DNA of 16,631 nt. Source: an uncultured Bacteroides sp. GTDB taxonomy: Bacteria; Bacteroidota; Bacteroidia; Bacteroidales; Bacteroidaceae. Below, piece by piece: positions 15,586 to 16,631 of the stretch. Location of the stretch: contig USPQ01000057.1 in the NCBI GenBank assembly GCA_900556625.1, positions 1-16,631 on the forward strand. Direction: 5' to 3'. A model generated the notes under the pieces. It was given only the letters and a program-made list of their open reading frames with translations, was not told the DNA's origin and searched no databases. Position 1 is the stretch's first letter. Each line of letters opens with the position of its first letter. Both the position numbers and the translations under genes were made by a program.

Positions 15586-15635
15586 CTTTTCGTTTTAATT
15601 TAGTTTATGCCATGCAAATATGCATAAATTGTTTG

Positions 15636-15643
15636 CAAAGTTA
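15636..15643 (-). promoter_or_regulatory. Bacteroides -7 box for the lon operon
   Basis: The minus strand reads TAACTTTG followed by C, giving a leader of about 47 nt. Within that leader ATGCA (15612-15616) and TGCAT (15621-15625) form an inverted repeat with a 4-bp spacer that could be an operator or a weak hairpin. The -33 box is not clear. Confidence 0.6.
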
Positions 15644-15706
15644 ATTGATTCTCTTTAATAATGAAGCACAGGTTTGAATAAAAACACAAAAACAATGCCA
15701 AAATGT

Positions 15707-15748
15707 AGGGTAATAAAGGGTAACTTCCATAATAATTATTTATTTTTG
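15707..15748 (+). promoter_or_regulatory. Promoter region of trmN6 with two AGGGTAA repeats
   Basis: TATTTTTG at 15741-15748 matches the -7 consensus, giving a leader of about 55 nt. No TTTG -33 box is present. Instead AGGGTAA occurs at 15707-15713 and again at 15717-15723, exactly 10 bp apart, roughly 20-35 bp upstream of the -7 box, where an activator might bind. The repeat may also be chance. Confidence 0.45.
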
Positions 15749-15804
15749 GCGGTACATAATAAATTAGTGGAATAAAACGGGTTTTAAGATCAGCGAATAA
15801 TAAA

Positions 15805-16515
15805 ATGTCGAATCCTTATTTTCAATTTAAGCAGTTTACAGTGTGGCATGACAAATGTGCTATGAAAGTTGGCACGGATGGAGTACTTTTAGGTGCCTGG
15901 ACTTCGGTTCAAGGAGCGCGTCGGGTATTGGATGTAGGTACAGGAACAGGATTGGTTGCTCTGATGTTGGCTCAACGCAGTCCGGCAGATGTAAAAATTG
16001 TAGCATTGGAAGTAGATACGGCAGCTGTGGAGCAGGCTAAAGAAAATGTAGCTCGTTCTTTTTGGAAAGAACAGATAGAAGTGGTTCAGGCAGATTTTAA
16101 TCAGTATCATTCTTCCGGTAAATTTGATGTGATTGTCTCAAATCCTCCTTATTTTGTAGGCTCACTTAAATGTCCGGATGTACAAAGGAATGCCGCGCGT
16201 CATGCCACTTCTTTGACTTATGAGGAACTATTGAAAGGAGTTGCCGGATTATTGGCTGAGGATGGGACTTTTACGGTTGTGATTCCGGCAGATGTGGCAG
16301 ATAGGGTAAAGGGTATAGCTTCTATGTGGAATCTGTATGCAGCCCGCCAACTGAATGTGATAACTAAGCCCGGAGGTGTTCCAAAAAGAGTGTTGATCGC
16401 TTTTTCTTTTGATAATCGGGAGTGTGTGGTCGAAGAGCTGTTGACAGAAATAGCACGTCACAAATATAGCGAGGAATATATAATGTTGACTCGGGAGTAT
16501 TATTTGAAGATGTAA
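15805..16515 (+). CDS. trmN6: tRNA1(Val) adenine-37 N6-methyltransferase
   Basis: A 236-residue SAM-dependent methyltransferase of the YfiC/TrmN6 family, which methylates A37 of tRNA-Val in E. coli. The N-terminus FQFKQFTVWHDKCAMKVGTDGVLLGAW is characteristic. The SAM-binding motif is VLDVGTGTGLVALMLAQ (41-57), and the catalytic N6-adenine motif NPPY is at 113-116 within FDVIVSNPPYF. Length fits the family. Related HemK-type enzymes share NPPY, but the N-terminal match supports TrmN6. The target tRNA in Bacteroides is inferred from the family. It has its own promoter and terminator. Confidence 0.88.
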   Translation: MSNPYFQFKQFTVWHDKCAMKVGTDGVLLGAWTSVQGARRVLDVGTGTGLVALMLAQRSPADVKIVALEVDTAAVEQAKENVARSFWKEQIEVVQADFNQYHSSGKFDVIVSNPPYFVGSLKCPDVQRNAARHATSLTYEELLKGVAGLLAEDGTFTVVIPADVADRVKGIASMWNLYAARQLNVITKPGGVPKRVLIAFSFDNRECVVEELLTEIARHKYSEEYIMLTREYYLKM

Positions 16516-16518
16516 AAC

Positions 16519-16553
16519 AAATGAGGCTAATATTTATTGTATTAGCCTCATTT
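16519..16553. terminator. Bidirectional terminator between trmN6 and tRNA-Pro
   Basis: Arms 16521-16532 (ATGAGGCTAATA) and 16540-16551 pair perfectly over 12 bp, extendable to 14 with A-T pairs, around a 7-nt loop. TTTT follows on the plus strand; on the minus strand TTTGTTTTA follows. It can end trmN6 and the opposing tRNA transcript. Confidence 0.85.
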
Positions 16554-16578
16554 TATAATCTTCGATTTGTCTCTTTCG

Positions 16579-16631
16579 TCGGGGTAGCGGGATTCGAACC
16601 CACGACCCCCTGCTCCCAAAGCAGGTGCGCT
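16579..16631 (-). tRNA. tRNA-Pro (anticodon TGG), 5' part outside the window
   Basis: The minus strand shows anticodon stem CCTGC/GCAGG with the 7-base loop TTTGGGA (anticodon TGG on 16616-16618), variable loop GGGTC, T arm GTGGG-TTCGAAT-CCCGC and the 3' acceptor strand TACCCCG with discriminator A. CCA is not encoded. The D arm and 5' acceptor strand lie beyond the window edge. Confidence 0.93.

Noticed and set aside
1..16631. CRISPR array, prophage, toxin-antitoxin or other defence system
   Set aside because: No spaced repeats, phage genes or small toxin-antitoxin pairs were seen; nearly all space is filled by recognisable genes.

Overview
The window looks like chromosomal DNA from a gut Bacteroides species (phylum Bacteroidota). 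The evidence is the near-consensus Bacteroides -7 boxes (TAnnTTTG) in front of most transcription units, A-rich leaders without clear Shine-Dalgarno sequences, moderate GC, and family types common in this group: a HU-CCDC81/SPOR membrane protein, an FHA protein with a zinc ribbon, a SerB with two ACT domains, and a lon-tgt-lptF operon. Species cannot be fixed from the sequence alone.

Layout. (1) Positions 1-2680, plus strand: a LacI-type regulator and tagaturonate reductase (uxaB) form a hexuronate-catabolism pair closed by a hairpin terminator. (2) Positions 2680-3060 hold no intact gene but contain the decayed, frameshifted remains of a DDE transposase on the minus strand. (3) Positions 3079-4650, minus: an FHA/zinc-ribbon protein lies downstream of a HU-CCDC81/SPOR membrane protein whose promoter predicts a leaderless or nearly leaderless mRNA. 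(4) Positions 4707-7462, plus: rfbC, ugd and a lipoprotein of unknown function, supplying dTDP-rhamnose and UDP-glucuronate precursors for surface glycans. (5) Positions 7474-10044, minus: a DEAD-box RNA helicase and serB. (6) Positions 10117-10785, plus: a secreted thioredoxin-fold protein without catalytic cysteines, preceded by a structured leader of about 125 nt. (7) Positions 10826-15643, minus: the tightly packed lon-tgt-lptF operon with a strong terminator. (8) Positions 15741-16553, plus: trmN6, ended by a terminator that can also serve the minus-strand tRNA-Pro(TGG) cut off by the window edge.

Most of the window is housekeeping sequence and no obvious defence or secretion system is present. 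The points most worth a second look are the Tgt that lacks all three zinc-binding cysteines, the redox-dead thioredoxin-fold protein and its possible riboregulatory leader, the transposase relic, the corrected start of SerB, and the predicted leaderless HU/SPOR gene.
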